A stretch of DNA of 64,000 nt from Cognataquiflexum aquatile (lineage in GTDB: Bacteria; Bacteroidota; Bacteroidia; Cytophagales; Cyclobacteriaceae): contig NZ_QMIK01000001.1 of assembly GCF_003316845.1 (NCBI RefSeq), positions 434,001 through 498,000 on the forward strand, given 5' to 3'. The notes beneath the pieces are model-generated. The model worked only from the letters and a program-made list of their open reading frames with translations, was not told the origin of the DNA and ran no database searches. The translations under genes and the position numbers were made by a program. Of this stretch, positions 8,103-17,015 are shown piece by piece (position 1 is the stretch's first letter; each line of letters starts with the position of its first letter).

Positions 8103-8116
8103 ACAAAATGTAATTT

Positions 8117-8554
8117 ATGAAAAAAGCAGAAATACTTACCGAAAAAGGCCTGATGAAGGTGGAGTTTTTTGACCAAGATGCTCCAAAAGCTGTCGACAAC
8201 TTTATCTCTCTGTCTAAGAAAGGATTCTACGATGGTTTGACCTTCCATAGGGTAATTCCAAATTTCGTGATTCAGGGTGGTTGTCCAAAAGGAAACGGAA
8301 CAGGCGGACCTGGGTACAAAATAGATTGTGAATTGGATGGTGGAAATCAATACCATGACCGGGGAGTTTTGTCAATGGCACATGCAGGAAAAAATACAGG
8401 TGGATCGCAGTTTTTTATCTGTCACAGCAGGGACAATACCGCGCATCTTGACAGAAAACATACCTGCTTTGGAAAAGTGGTGGAAGGACTCGAAGTCATT
8501 GATTTAATCCGCGCGGGGGACAAAATCGAAAAAATCACTATAATTGAAGATTAA
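8117..8554 (+). CDS. Peptidyl-prolyl cis-trans isomerase, cyclophilin type
   Basis: The protein catalyses proline isomerisation during folding. The 145-aa product has no signal peptide and is a complete single-domain cyclophilin. It shows the [15 protein letters not shown] signature (residues about 43-57) with catalytic Arg, the [12 protein letters not shown] loop, [16 protein letters not shown] (residues about 86-101), and [14 protein letters not shown]. It is cytoplasmic, as judged from the start [11 protein letters not shown]. It has its own promoter and terminator. Confidence 0.95.
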   Translation: MKKAEILTEKGLMKVEFFDQDAPKAVDNFISLSKKGFYDGLTFHRVIPNFVIQGGCPKGNGTGGPGYKIDCELDGGNQYHDRGVLSMAHAGKNTGGSQFFICHSRDNTAHLDRKHTCFGKVVEGLEVIDLIRAGDKIEKITIIED

Positions 8555-8560
8555 TACTTT

Positions 8561-8590
8561 GGGCCTGAAAAATTTCAGGCCCCTCATTTT
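8561..8590. terminator. Bidirectional terminator
   Basis: The perfect 10-bp inverted repeat GGGCCTGAAA / TTTCAGGCCC with an AA loop lies between the convergent cyclophilin and CNT genes. It is followed by CTCATTTTTT on the + strand. Confidence 0.85.
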
Positions 8591-9874
8591 TTAAAATAAT
8601 GCACCGGCAATGGTTGCTGTCATCAGACATGCCAAAGTTGCAGCCATCAAAGCCTTCATACCAAGTTTTGAGATATTTCCTTGTTGGTTGGGAGCTATAC
8701 TTCCAATTCCTCCCACCTGAATGGCAATTGAACTGAAGTTCGAAAAACCACAAAGCGCATAGGTCGCAATGACGATTGATTTTGAGGAAAGTGTTCCAGC
8801 ATTTTTCATGTCGGCCAGACTCAAGTAAGCTACGAATTCATTGATAACCGTCTTTTGGCCTAGCAAAGAACCTACTTGCAAGGTTTGGCTCCATTCAATT
8901 CCAATGATCCAAGCAAAAACCCTGAAAATCTGACCAAGTATATACTCCAGTGAAAATCCTGAGAATTGGCCATTGGTCGAAGAGACAATGACTTCATTTA
9001 ATCCTGTATAATTCCCTATCAAACCTGAAAGGATATAATTCAACGCAGCTATCACAGCAATAAAAGCCAAGAGCATCCCTCCCACATTCAGCGCAAGTTT
9101 CAACCCTTCTGAAGCCCCGATAGACATGGCATCAATAAGATTGACTCCCATACTCTCCTGATTGACTTCCAACTTGCTATTGATTGCGTCTCTGTCTGTT
9201 TCGGGAATCATGATTTTGGACATTACTATTGCTGCGGGTGCATTCATAATACTGGCTCCAAGCAGATAGGCGGCAAATCGTGTCTGCTCTGCAGGATCGT
9301 CACCTCCCAAGAAGGCCACATATCCCGCCAATACTCCACCGGCAATTGTAGCCATCCCCCCTGTCATCAAGCACATCAATTCTGATTTTGACATGGTGGG
9401 TATAAATGGTCTCACCAAGAGAGGTGCCTCTGTTTGCCCAAGGAATATATTTCCTGCAGCTGAAAGACTTTCCGGACCTGAGAGCCTCATGGTTCTTGCC
9501 ATTACCCATGCAATACCAAAAACAACTTTTTGTAAAATACCCAGATAATATAGGCCAGCAGAAACTGTAGAAAAGAAGATAATCGTAGGCAAAACCTGAA
9601 AGGCAAAAATGAATCCAAAAGTGTTGGTTGCTAAATCTCCAAAAATGAAGGTCGCCCCGTCCGCAGAAAAACTCAAAAACTTTACAAAAGCCCTACTGAT
9701 CAACGCGAATAATTGAGCCACGGCTTCAACTTTTGTAATCAAGAATCCAAACAAAGCCTGAAGAGCAACTCCTATCCCGACAAGTCTCCAGTCTACATTT
9801 TTTTTGTTACTTGAAAAAATAAAGGCTACAGCAAGCAAAACCAATATTCCAATCAAACCTCTAAAATAATCCAT
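8591..9874 (-). CDS. Concentrative nucleoside transporter (NupC/CNT family)
   Basis: This is an inner-membrane nucleoside symporter of 427 residues. It has multiple hydrophobic helices and the CNT hallmark GQTEAPLLVRPFIP, where Glu contacts the nucleoside. A central gate region has LLGASIMNAPAAIVMSKI, and the C-terminal region has YALCGFSNFSSIAIQVGGIG, a second family signature. Length matches bacterial CNTs of 400-430. It is a single-gene unit facing the cyclophilin gene; a TAAATTTG box lies upstream. Confidence 0.95.
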   Translation of the reverse strand: MDYFRGLIGILVLLAVAFIFSSNKKNVDWRLVGIGVALQALFGFLITKVEAVAQLFALISRAFVKFLSFSADGATFIFGDLATNTFGFIFAFQVLPTIIFFSTVSAGLYYLGILQKVVFGIAWVMARTMRLSGPESLSAAGNIFLGQTEAPLLVRPFIPTMSKSELMCLMTGGMATIAGGVLAGYVAFLGGDDPAEQTRFAAYLLGASIMNAPAAIVMSKIMIPETDRDAINSKLEVNQESMGVNLIDAMSIGASEGLKLALNVGGMLLAFIAVIAALNYILSGLIGNYTGLNEVIVSSTNGQFSGFSLEYILGQIFRVFAWIIGIEWSQTLQVGSLLGQKTVINEFVAYLSLADMKNAGTLSSKSIVIATYALCGFSNFSSIAIQVGGIGSIAPNQQGNISKLGMKALMAATLACLMTATIAGALF

Positions 9875-9902
9875 GTAATAATTTAGATTAAATGTTTTCT
9901 AT

Positions 9903-9935
9903 CAAATTTATTTTTTCGGGTTAAAAAATTGACAA
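9903..9935 (-). promoter_or_regulatory. Predicted promoter of CNT transporter gene
   Basis: Read on the minus strand, TTG at 9935-9933 and TAAATTTG at 9910-9903 are 22 bp apart and lie 28 bp upstream of the start codon. The boxes fit the Bacteroidota consensus. Confidence 0.4.
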
Positions 9936-9954
9936 AATAGAAACCCAAATTTTC

Positions 9955-9988
9955 CTAAAAAAGTAAGCCTGGCGTTTACCAGGCTTAC
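9955..9988 (-). terminator. Terminator of the etfBA-nuclease operon
   Basis: The perfect 10-bp stem GTAAGCCTGG / CCAGGCTTAC has a six-base loop. On the minus strand it is followed by TTTTTT, directly after the stop of the bifunctional nuclease gene. Confidence 0.88.
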
Positions 9989-9991
9989 AAA

Positions 9992-10594
9992 TCAGTTTCT
10001 CCTGTTTATTTCATCTCTGATTCTGGCAGCTTTTTCATAATCTTCATTATTAATCGCTTTATCCAGCATTTGATTGAGTTTATCAAGGCTAAAATCTTTT
10101 AAAGAATCTGTACTCCTCGGAGCTGGAGTAGCTGCTTTTCCGGATTTTACCTGCTTTTGGGAATCTTTCTTTTCATCTTCCTCATTGAATTCTATGGCTG
10201 CTTCAGACATGACTTTCGAAACGCAAAAAATTGGGGCATCAAACCTAACGGCAATGGCTATGGCATCAGAAGGCCTTGCATCGATTTCAACAGTTTTAGA
10301 AACGCTTTTACACACAATCTTTGCATAAAATACGCCTTCCCTCATATCTGAAATCAATATTTGATCGATTGAGAAATTGAAGTTAGAAGAAAATGACTTG
10401 AACAGATCATGGGTCATAGGTCTGTTTGGGATGATTTTCTCAATTTCAATAGCTATGGCCTGAGCCTCAAACATTCCAATAACTATAGGTAGCCTCCTAC
10501 TCCCTCCGACTTCACCCATTACCAAGGTAAAGGATCCTGACTGGGAATGATTGGAGGACAATCCTAAAATTTCAAGTTCAATAGTCTGATCCAC
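9992..10594 (-). CDS. Bifunctional nuclease family protein (DUF151) with UVR-type tail
   Basis: This 200-aa cytoplasmic protein has an N-terminal BFN/DUF151 domain, residues about 1-130, with GGSRRLPIVIGMFEAQAIAIE and RPSDAIAIAVRFDAPIFC. A charged linker follows (KKDSQKQVKSGKAATPAPRS). The C-terminal UvrB/UvrC-like motif reads LDKAINNEDYEKAARIRDEINRRN, a helical hairpin used for protein contacts. Plant BFN proteins degrade RNA and DNA; the bacterial role is not settled. It starts 6 bp after etfA and is the last gene of that operon, an arrangement that hints at a link with energy metabolism but does not prove it. Confidence 0.9.
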   Translation of the reverse strand: MDQTIELEILGLSSNHSQSGSFTLVMGEVGGSRRLPIVIGMFEAQAIAIEIEKIIPNRPMTHDLFKSFSSNFNFSIDQILISDMREGVFYAKIVCKSVSKTVEIDARPSDAIAIAVRFDAPIFCVSKVMSEAAIEFNEEDEKKDSQKQVKSGKAATPAPRSTDSLKDFSLDKLNQMLDKAINNEDYEKAARIRDEINRRN

Positions 10595-10600
10595 AGGTAT

Positions 10601-11569
10601 TTATTTTTGGGCTTTGACAGCTTCGGTTAGTTTTGGAAGAATTTCAAATGCATCTCCGACAATGCCATAATCTGCAGCTTTGAAGAATGGAGCTTCAGGA
10701 TCTTTATTGATAACGACGATGCATTTTGATGAATTCACCCCCGCAAGATGTTGAATAGCACCCGAAATTCCAACAGCAATATATAAAGTTGGGGCAACTT
10801 TTACTCCGGTCTGACCCACATGCTCGTGGTGTGGCCTCCATCCTATGTCAGATACAGGCTTAGAGCAACCCGTAGCAGCACCGAGTTCCTTGGCCAGGTT
10901 TTCTATCAATCCCCAATTTTCAGGTCCTTTCATTCCTCTTCCTCCTGAAACAACAATATCGGCCTCAGGAAGTAATATTTCACCTGTTGCCTTGTCTGTA
11001 GCGGTAATACTTGTTGCAAAATTTTCAGCCGAAATGTCAAGGTTAACTTCTTCTACTGTTGCCAATGGACCATCGGTTTTCAGGTCAACCGCATTTTTCT
11101 TTACTGCAAGGATTTTGTGGTCTGTATTTACTTTGGATATAGCAAATGCTTTTCCGGTATAAATGCTTCTTTTCACTTTGTACCCTGAAGATGTATCAGG
11201 AAGCTCTACCACATTTGAAACCAAGCCTGCCCCCAATTTGATTGCAAGCCTTGAAGCAACTGCATCACCCAAGGAGGATTTTGCCAAAACCAAAGTGGTG
11301 GCATTTATTTTTTTATAAACTTGGGCAACAGCCTCGGCATGGGCTTGGATGATACCGTCGTTTAACTTTGAGTCAATAACATGGATTACCTTAGAGGCAC
11401 CTGCCGTCCCTGCTTTTGCCAATTCCTCTGTGGAAATTAAACCCAATGCTACTGCTATCACATCTCCCGAAGAAAGTTTATCTGACAATGCACGGGCATA
11501 AGAAACAGCTTCTAAACTTGTTTTTTTGACGGAACCTTCCGCATGTTCTATATATACTAAAACTGACAT
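10601..11569 (-). CDS. etfA: Electron transfer flavoprotein subunit alpha
   Basis: With EtfB this forms the FAD-containing carrier that takes electrons from acyl-CoA dehydrogenases to the quinone pool. The 322-aa protein has the N-terminal ETF domain (MSVLVYIEHAEGSVKKTSLE) and the C-terminal FAD-binding domain, with GGRGMKGPENWGLIE and GCSKPVSDIGWRPHHEHVGQTG, YIAVGISGAIQHLAG and ADYGIVGDAFEILP. Length matches the family. It lies 35 bp downstream of etfB. The partner ETF dehydrogenase is not in the window. Confidence 0.97.
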   Translation of the reverse strand: MSVLVYIEHAEGSVKKTSLEAVSYARALSDKLSSGDVIAVALGLISTEELAKAGTAGASKVIHVIDSKLNDGIIQAHAEAVAQVYKKINATTLVLAKSSLGDAVASRLAIKLGAGLVSNVVELPDTSSGYKVKRSIYTGKAFAISKVNTDHKILAVKKNAVDLKTDGPLATVEEVNLDISAENFATSITATDKATGEILLPEADIVVSGGRGMKGPENWGLIENLAKELGAATGCSKPVSDIGWRPHHEHVGQTGVKVAPTLYIAVGISGAIQHLAGVNSSKCIVVINKDPEAPFFKAADYGIVGDAFEILPKLTEAVKAQK

Positions 11570-11604
11570 ATCAATTTGTTTTTCAATTATTTAACAATTA
11601 TTAA

Positions 11605-12342
11605 TTAAAGTACTTTGGCTTCGTTTTTAAGCAACCTTACCAATTCTCCGACATTGTCTTTGTCGACTAATTTCACAGTACCTTTTGCAGGAGGCAGAAT
11701 AAAAGAAGTGACGTCTGTAACCACCGCATCTGCAGTTGGCTCGACAACCACAAGGGGTTTTGTTCTTGCTGACATAATCCCTCTCATGTTTGGGATTTTC
11801 CATTCTGCAATCGGCTCTTGACAACCGGCTACCAACGGAAGCTTGGCGTCCACATATTCCTTACCCCCTTCAATTTCTCTTGCCATTTTCACTTTGTCAC
11901 CTTCAATCTCCAACTTCATCACCGGAGAAATGGAAGGCATTCCTAGCAATTCTCCTACCATCCCATGTACCATTCCTCCATTGAAATCAATAGATTCCCT
12001 GCCCATTAAAATCAGATCATAACCATTTTGTTTGGCAATTGCTGCAATCTGTTTTGCAACAAAAAAAGAATCCTTTGGAAATGAATTCACCCTGATCGCA
12101 TCGTCCGCTCCGATGGCCAAAGCTTTTCTTAAAGTGGGTTCGGTCTCAGCTTCCCCAACATTCAATACTGTCAGACTTGCTCCCAATTGTTCTTTAATCT
12201 CTACCGCCCTTGCCAAAGCATAATCATCATAAGGACCAATAATATACTGAACACCGTTTTTATCAAACTTGGTGTTGTTTTCGGTAAATTGAATTTTGGA
12301 TGTCGTATCCGGTACGTGGGTAATACAAACAAGAATTTTCAT
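11605..12342 (-). CDS. etfB: Electron transfer flavoprotein subunit beta
   Basis: This is the beta subunit of ETF, the AMP-binding partner of EtfA in fatty-acid and amino-acid oxidation. The 245-aa product begins MKILVCITHVPDTTSKI and contains DLILMGRESIDFNGGMVHGMVGELLGMP, close to the family signature, and a C-terminal arm that wraps around EtfA. It is the first gene of the etfB-etfA-nuclease operon. Its start faces the TPR gene 73 bp away. Confidence 0.97.
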   Translation of the reverse strand: MKILVCITHVPDTTSKIQFTENNTKFDKNGVQYIIGPYDDYALARAVEIKEQLGASLTVLNVGEAETEPTLRKALAIGADDAIRVNSFPKDSFFVAKQIAAIAKQNGYDLILMGRESIDFNGGMVHGMVGELLGMPSISPVMKLEIEGDKVKMAREIEGGKEYVDAKLPLVAGCQEPIAEWKIPNMRGIMSARTKPLVVVEPTADAVVTDVTSFILPPAKGTVKLVDKDNVGELVRLLKNEAKVL

Positions 12343-12415
12343 TTATAAATATTTAGGTTATTTATTTTTAAATTGCGTGAATTTAGTAATTAGGCTATAA
12401 TATAAAAAAGAATTC

Positions 12416-12748
12416 ATGACCAAAGTGTCCCGTATAGAAATGTTAAAATCATTTGTTGAGGTGGAACCCGAAAATCCCTTCAACTTCTATGCCCTTGCTT
12501 TGGAGTTTATTGAATTTGATCAAGATTCTGCGTCTTTTCTTTTCAAAAAACTTTTGGAAGAATTCCCGGATTACCTCCCCACCTATTTCCATGCAGCAGC
12601 TTTTTTTACTGATCTTGGAGAACTCGAATTTTCTAAAAAAATATACGAAAAGGGAATTCAATTGTCAGAATCACAGAAAGATGAAAAAGCCTTGAAAGAG
12701 TTGAAAAATAGTTTTCAGAATTTTTTATTTGAAAATGATCTTTACTGA
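12416..12748 (+). CDS. Small tetratricopeptide-repeat protein
   Basis: This 110-aa all-helical protein has TPR-like repeats. The first (NPFNFYALALEFIEFDQDSASFLFKKLLEEFPDY) and second (LPTYFHAAAFFTDLGELEFSKKIYEKGIQLSESQ) show the spaced small and aromatic residues of TPR helices. It is probably a cytoplasmic protein-interaction module; partners are unknown. The gene runs divergently from etfB, and its 3' end overlaps the end of the convergent MDR gene by 7 bp. Confidence 0.85.
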   Translation: MTKVSRIEMLKSFVEVEPENPFNFYALALEFIEFDQDSASFLFKKLLEEFPDYLPTYFHAAAFFTDLGELEFSKKIYEKGIQLSESQKDEKALKELKNSFQNFLFENDLY

Positions 12749-13746
12749 GAAATCCTGATTACAATTTTCCCCATCTGCTTACCTTCCTTCATCCTGTCGA
12801 AGGCTTTTTCAGTATCATCAAGGGTAAAAAACTGATCGATCACAGGAGATATTTTATTTTCGCTGACAAAATTCAGCATGTTTCCAAAATCCTCGTCGGT
12901 ACCCATTGTACTGCCGATCAATTTGATCTGATTCCAAAATATTCTTCTACTTTCAAACCCCGTGGCATTTCCCCGTGTAGCTCCATAAAAAACAATCCTG
13001 CCCCCGGGTTTTGTCGCCTTGATAAGGTTATTCAACGTATCGCCCATGGCGCTGTCCAAAATCAAATCAAAGCCACCTGTTTCTGAAACGGCCTTTTCAG
13101 CCCAGTTTTCTTCTCTGTAATCGAATCCTCCAGAGCACCCCAATGCCAATGCTTTTTGGATTTTTTCTTCACTGCTACTGCTTACATACACCTTTGCACC
13201 TAGACTTAATGCAAACTGCACCCCAAATTGGGCTACACCGCCTCCAAAACCCGTAACCAAGATGATATCAGTTTTTTGAAGTCCACCCTGACGAAACAAT
13301 GCCCTATAAGCAGTGACTCCCCCCAAAGGTAACGCTGCGGCCTCATCCCAATTCAAATGATCGGGTTTAGGATGGATTCTATCTGATTTAACCTGAACAT
13401 ATTCCGCCAAAGTCCCATGCTCAGGCATGCCCATGATTTTGAGATTTTTTGACTGGACGTTTGCATTTTCGCCCCAATCTGAAGCCGGATTAATGATCAC
13501 TTCCTTTCCCAACCAAGCAGCGTCAACTTCATTGCCCACTTCTACCACAATTCCCGCAGCATCTGAACCCAAGACAATACCATCCTGTAAATTGGCATAT
13601 TTGCCTTGACGGCACCACTCATCCCGATGGTTGAGTGCGGCAGATTTGACCTGTATTTTGACCTCATCTGAAGCCATTGCAGGTAATATAATATCGGCTG
13701 ACGCTATCCCTTCGGGGAGTGTTCTATTGAGAATTATGGCTTTCAA
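12742..13746 (-). CDS. Zinc-less MDR oxidoreductase (quinone oxidoreductase-like)
   Basis: This 334-aa enzyme of the medium-chain dehydrogenase/reductase superfamily has a GroES-like N-terminus (SAALNHRDEWCRQGKYA, then GSDAAGIVVEVG) and a Rossmann NAD(P)H domain (TDIILVTGFGGGVAQFGVQFAL). The four-Cys structural zinc lobe of classical alcohol dehydrogenases is missing, which points to quinone- or enoyl-reductase-type activity. The substrate is unknown. It lies 62 bp downstream of dnaB on the same strand and may be read through from it. The stop overlaps the TPR gene. Confidence 0.85.
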   Translation of the reverse strand: MKAIILNRTLPEGIASADIILPAMASDEVKIQVKSAALNHRDEWCRQGKYANLQDGIVLGSDAAGIVVEVGNEVDAAWLGKEVIINPASDWGENANVQSKNLKIMGMPEHGTLAEYVQVKSDRIHPKPDHLNWDEAAALPLGGVTAYRALFRQGGLQKTDIILVTGFGGGVAQFGVQFALSLGAKVYVSSSSEEKIQKALALGCSGGFDYREENWAEKAVSETGGFDLILDSAMGDTLNNLIKATKPGGRIVFYGATRGNATGFESRRIFWNQIKLIGSTMGTDEDFGNMLNFVSENKISPVIDQFFTLDDTEKAFDRMKEGKQMGKIVIRISQ

Positions 13747-13808
13747 AGATCGATGGTTTAAGGAATTTTTATTTGAAAATGAAAAAAATCCAAGATCAAT
13801 TCCACTAT

Positions 13809-15398
13809 TTAAAATGGTGCCGGTTTACCACTTCCCAAACCGCCAGGAAAAGTATCATCCAGGTCACCGCCATTGGCTTTACTTGAAAGCCGGATCGTGT
13901 TGCCTGATTCAAAAGCCTGTCCAGAAGAACCGCTAGGGAACTTGTGGCCATAGAGAGGATCTTGGGATTTGTATGGAATGTTCATTTCGAGATCTGTAAA
14001 CTTGGTGTATTTTCCGATAAATCTAAGCTTCACAGTATCCAAAGAACCATTCCTATGCTTGGCAATGATTACTTCTCCGACACCGGCTGTTGAATTCCCA
14101 TCTTCATCCTCGGTGATGCCATAATATTCTGGTCTGTATAAAAACATTACCATATCCGCATCTTGCTCGATCGCTCCCGATTCCCTCAAATCCGATAGCT
14201 GTGGCCGCTTGTCCCCTCCTCTGGTTTCTACTGCTCTGGACAACTGCGACAAAGCTATCACAGGCACACTCAGTTCTTTGGCTATTTTCTTCAATGCCCG
14301 AGAAATACTGGCTATCTCCTGTTCCCTGTTTCCTCCTTGACCACCATTTTTGTTATCGCCCGACATCAATTGAAGATAATCTACTACTATCAACTGGATA
14401 TCGTGCTGGGCCTTTAGTTTCCTACATTTTGCCCTGAGTTCCAAAATGGAAAGTGCGGGTGTATCATCTACAAAAAGAGGTGCTTTGGAAAGCCTTCCTG
14501 TTTTATGTACCAGTTGCTCCCATTCGTATTCCGCAAGATTCCCTTTCTTTATTTTTTCTGAATCAAGTTCAGCTTCTGCTGAAATCAGACGGTTGACCAA
14601 TTGTATCGATGACATTTCCAAAGAGAAAATCGCCACAGGCCGGTTATGGTCTACTGCTGCATTTCTCAACACAGAAAGAACAAAGGCGGTTTTACCCATC
14701 GCAGGCCTGGCTGCTATGATCACCAAATCTGATTTTTGCCATCCTGAAGTTACCCTATCCAAAGCAGTAAATCCACTTGGAACCCCTGTCAAACCATCTT
14801 TTTGGCCCTTTTTAGATTCCAGTTCCATGATAGCTTCCTTCAGGATCGACCGCATATCCGCATAATTTTTTCTGATATTTTTTTCAGAAATCTGAAAAAG
14901 TGACTGTTCCATTTTATCCAACAACTCAAAAACATCCGTTGTATCTTCGAATGCTTCCCTTTGGACCTCAGAGGCGATGCTGATGATATCCCTTTTCATG
15001 GATTGCTCGGTCACAATCCTCGCATGGTATTCAATATTGGCAGCTGAGGATACCCTTGAAGTAAGTTCGGTAATGAAAAATGCCCCGCCTGCCAATTCCA
15101 ATTGGCCTTTTTTTCTAAGCTGGTTGGTGACCGTAAGCAGGTCAATAGGTTGGCTATCCGAAAAAAGATCGAGGATGGCAGAAAAAATAACTTTATGCGA
15201 TTCTTTGTAGAAACTTTCGGGCTTCAATATATCCACCACAGCCGTCAAAGCATCCTTTTCTAGCATCAATGCACCCAAAACAGCCTCCTCAAGATCTGTT
15301 GCCTGAGGCGGTAACTTTCCCATTCCTGTGGTAAGTCCCAACTCCGGTTTTCTTCTGTTTGTGATCCTGTCTTTTCCTGTAGGTTTATTGTCTGCCAT
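13809..15398 (-). CDS. dnaB: Replicative DNA helicase
   Basis: This hexameric 5'-3' helicase unwinds the replication fork. The 529-aa product has the N-terminal DnaB domain (LPPQATDLEEAVLGALMLEKDA), a linker, then the RecA-like ATPase with Walker A AARPAMGKTAF, Walker B LIVVDYLQLMSG, and HRNGSLDTVKLRF near the end. No intein or insertion interrupts it. The C-terminus is an extended low-complexity tail rich in Gly and Ser, longer than in Escherichia coli. A TACTTTTG box lies only 5 bp before the ATG, so the real transcript may be nearly leaderless or translation may begin at a later codon. Confidence 0.97.
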   Translation of the reverse strand: MADNKPTGKDRITNRRKPELGLTTGMGKLPPQATDLEEAVLGALMLEKDALTAVVDILKPESFYKESHKVIFSAILDLFSDSQPIDLLTVTNQLRKKGQLELAGGAFFITELTSRVSSAANIEYHARIVTEQSMKRDIISIASEVQREAFEDTTDVFELLDKMEQSLFQISEKNIRKNYADMRSILKEAIMELESKKGQKDGLTGVPSGFTALDRVTSGWQKSDLVIIAARPAMGKTAFVLSVLRNAAVDHNRPVAIFSLEMSSIQLVNRLISAEAELDSEKIKKGNLAEYEWEQLVHKTGRLSKAPLFVDDTPALSILELRAKCRKLKAQHDIQLIVVDYLQLMSGDNKNGGQGGNREQEIASISRALKKIAKELSVPVIALSQLSRAVETRGGDKRPQLSDLRESGAIEQDADMVMFLYRPEYYGITEDEDGNSTAGVGEVIIAKHRNGSLDTVKLRFIGKYTKFTDLEMNIPYKSQDPLYGHKFPSGSSGQAFESGNTIRLSSKANGGDLDDTFPGGLGSGKPAPF

Positions 15399-15403
15399 AA
15401 CAA

Positions 15404-15411
15404 CAAAAGTA
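15404..15411 (-). promoter_or_regulatory. Predicted -7 box of dnaB
   Basis: TACTTTTG on the minus strand matches TAnnTTTG. A possible TTG lies 25 bp further upstream, a little far. The box nearly abuts the annotated start codon. Confidence 0.3.
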
Positions 15412-15616
15412 AATGCTTTGCCTTTATCTTTTTGAACAATTTATACACTTGTTATCAACACATTTTATAACGCGTACATAATCAATTTATTAGCTGACTG
15501 ATGCTTGTTTATTGGTAAATTATTTTTTCCAAGGCCCTGATTCTGATTAAAAAAAACACCGCTTTCAATCTTAAAAATTAATCCTGTTTCTGCCCATTCA
15601 AAATGACATGATTTGT

Positions 15617-15624
15617 TACTTTTG
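15617..15624 (+). promoter_or_regulatory. Predicted -7 box of the mpl operon
   Basis: TACTTTTG, an exact TAnnTTTG match, lies 17 bp before the mpl ATG in the gap divergent from dnaB. No convincing -33 element was found. Confidence 0.35.
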
Positions 15625-15641
15625 GAACTTGCAGAAAATCT

Positions 15642-17015
15642 ATGTCAAAGAAATATCATTTTATAGCTATAGGGGGTGCAGTCATGCACAATTTGGCACT
15701 TTCGATGGTTGCCAAAGGATATGAGGTCTCAGGGTCGGATGATGAAATCTATGAACCATCAAGGACCAGATTGGAAAAAGCTGGGATCTTACCAAAAGAA
15801 AAAGGGTGGTTTGTTGACAAAATCACAGGTGACCTAGATGGAATTATCTTGGGCATGCATGCCCGGATTGACAATCCTGAGCTTCAAAAAGCCAAAGAAT
15901 TGAATATTCCGATATTTTCTTTTCCAGAATTTATATTCGAGCAAAGTAAGGATAAAAAAAGAGTGGTCATCTCGGGAAGTCATGGCAAGACAACCATTAC
16001 CTCAATGATCCTGCATGTCCTTCAATACCATGGATGGGATTTCGATTACCTTGTAGGAGCCCAGATTGAGGGTTTTGACCTGATGGTCAAACTATCGGAT
16101 GCGCCAATTATCATCATCGAGGGAGATGAATACCTGACTTCGCCATTGGACAGAAGGCCCAAGTTTTTTCATTACCACCATGACATTCTGCTCATGAGCG
16201 GCATTGCTTGGGACCATTTTAATGTTTTTCCGACTTTCGAAAATTACAAAGAACAATTTGAGATTTTGGCCAATATGACTCCAATCGGAGGCACTTTTAT
16301 CTACTGCCAAGAAGATGATCATGTCAATGCTTTGGGCATCAAATGTGATCCTGCTAAGATCAACTTGATTCCTTACAAGGCACACCCTTATAAGATCCGA
16401 GAAGGAAAGACTTTGCTTGTAACTGAAGGGAATGAAGTGGAAATAAACATTTTTGGTGAGCACAACCTCCAAAACCTACAAGGCGCACTTCATATATGTG
16501 AATCTCTTGGTCTTACAAAACAACAGTTTTATGAAGCCATTCCTGAATTCAAAGGAGCGGCAAAAAGACAGGAAATTTTGGCAAAATCAGAAACGGCAAT
16601 TCTTTTTAGGGATTTTGCCCACGCCCCGTCCAAATTGAAAGCTACGGTAAATGCAGTCAAAAAACAGTTTCCTGAGAGAAAGCTGATAGCGGTCCAGGAA
16701 CTTCATACCTATAGTTCTTTGAATAAGGAGTTTGTGGACAATTATGCCCACACCTTTGACTTGGCGGACATTGCGGTTATTTATTTAAACCCAAAAGCAG
16801 TATCTTTGAAGAAGCTTGAATTGATGGATGAAGAAAGACTCCAACACGCTTTCAAGAGAAAAGACCTCATTCTTTTCACGGAAATCGAAAAGCTCAAAAA
16901 TTTTCTTGAATCACAAGAATACTTATCCACCAATCTTTTATTGATGAGTTCGGGCAATTATGATGACATGGACTTATCTAATCTCAAATCAAAAATAAAT
17001 CAAATCCAATCCTAA
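15642..17015 (+). CDS. mpl: UDP-N-acetylmuramate:L-alanyl-gamma-D-glutamyl-meso-diaminopimelate ligase
   Basis: The murein-recycling ligase joins a recovered tripeptide to UDP-MurNAc. The 457-aa product has all three Mur-ligase domains: a nucleotide-sugar domain beginning KYHFIAIGGAVMHNLALSM with GSDDEIYEPSRTRLEKAGI, the ATP loop SGSHGKTTITSMILH, and a C-terminal domain with RDFAHAPSKLKATVNAVK. The N-terminal pattern is closer to Mpl than to MurC. The alternative is a MurC-type paralogue. The stop and the next start overlap as TAATG, so the exonuclease is translationally coupled. Confidence 0.88.
   Translation: MSKKYHFIAIGGAVMHNLALSMVAKGYEVSGSDDEIYEPSRTRLEKAGILPKEKGWFVDKITGDLDGIILGMHARIDNPELQKAKELNIPIFSFPEFIFEQSKDKKRVVISGSHGKTTITSMILHVLQYHGWDFDYLVGAQIEGFDLMVKLSDAPIIIIEGDEYLTSPLDRRPKFFHYHHDILLMSGIAWDHFNVFPTFENYKEQFEILANMTPIGGTFIYCQEDDHVNALGIKCDPAKINLIPYKAHPYKIREGKTLLVTEGNEVEINIFGEHNLQNLQGALHICESLGLTKQQFYEAIPEFKGAAKRQEILAKSETAILFRDFAHAPSKLKATVNAVKKQFPERKLIAVQELHTYSSLNKEFVDNYAHTFDLADIAVIYLNPKAVSLKKLELMDEERLQHAFKRKDLILFTEIEKLKNFLESQEYLSTNLLLMSSGNYDDMDLSNLKSKINQIQS

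Larger units (their letters stand above)
7688..8116. other. 429-bp intergenic gap between divergent genes
   Basis: This very AT-rich gap separates the POT transporter gene (-) from the cyclophilin gene (+). It holds a possible -7 box at 7937, an isolated terminator at 8034-8056 and a promoter for the cyclophilin gene at 8069-8102. The longest ORF seen there is about 19 codons and unconvincing. A short transcript of about 100 nt (roughly 7950-8056) is possible. Confidence 0.5.
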
